NCBI GenBank assembly: GCA_002347815.1
Contig: DDXV01000004.1
Location: 1-5,051 of the forward strand
Direction of reading: 5' to 3'
Source: Syntrophaceae bacterium UBA2251
Lineage (GTDB): Bacteria > Desulfobacterota > Syntrophia > Syntrophales > UBA2251
Length of the DNA: 5,051 nucleotides
The number at the start of each line of letters is the position of its first letter. The first letter of the stretch is position 1. The notes under the pieces are model-generated. The model was not told where the DNA came from. It saw only the letters and a program-made list of their open reading frames with translations, and did not search any database. Position numbers and translations under genes: made by a program. Below, piece by piece: positions 5,051-5,051 of this stretch.

Positions 5051-5051
5051 T

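Overview
The window looks like a piece of a GC-rich bacterial chromosome. An FdnI/FdoI-type formate dehydrogenase cytochrome b subunit, a crotonase-family acyl-CoA enzyme and a bacterial deoxyhypusine-synthase-like gene fit an anaerobic or facultative bacterium, perhaps a Desulfobacterota/deltaproteobacterial type. That placement is inference from gene content, not a marker-gene result. No mobile element, CRISPR array, rRNA or tRNA was recognised.

Layout. (1) 2-418 (+) is the C-terminal part of a formate dehydrogenase gamma subunit, cut by the window edge. It is followed by a GC-rich hairpin and a strong intrinsic terminator. (2) 510-1052 (-) encodes an isochorismatase-family cysteine hydrolase. 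It diverges from (3) 1217-1513 (+), a small ABM/YgiN-like monooxygenase, and (4) 1564-2331 (+), an enoyl-CoA hydratase/isomerase. Genes 3 and 4 are 50 nt apart and probably form an operon ending at a candidate terminator at 2349-2403. (5) The 161-nt gap 2332-2492 separates convergent genes and holds only that terminator and some AT-richer sequence. (6) From 4893 down to 2493, two minus-strand genes are read one after the other. They are a deoxyhypusine-synthase-like gene (4893-3880) and a secreted N-acetylmuramoyl-L-alanine amidase with a repeat-containing C-terminal region (3883-2493). They overlap by a GTGA stop/start, which suggests translational coupling.

The main observation is that both genes of this minus-strand pair are interrupted. 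The deoxyhypusine-synthase-like frame is stopped by one in-frame TGA (4186-4188) where relatives, as I recall them, carry Trp. The same frame then continues with full family similarity to its normal end. The amidase frame is broken by a -1 shift at a run of six C (minus strand; 3099-3104), beyond which the C-terminal region continues in another frame. The catalytic or metal-site motifs of both proteins are still present in the pieces. Sequence error, recent pseudogene formation, and recoding or slippage are all possible; this sequence alone cannot separate them. The other genes appear intact and ordinary.
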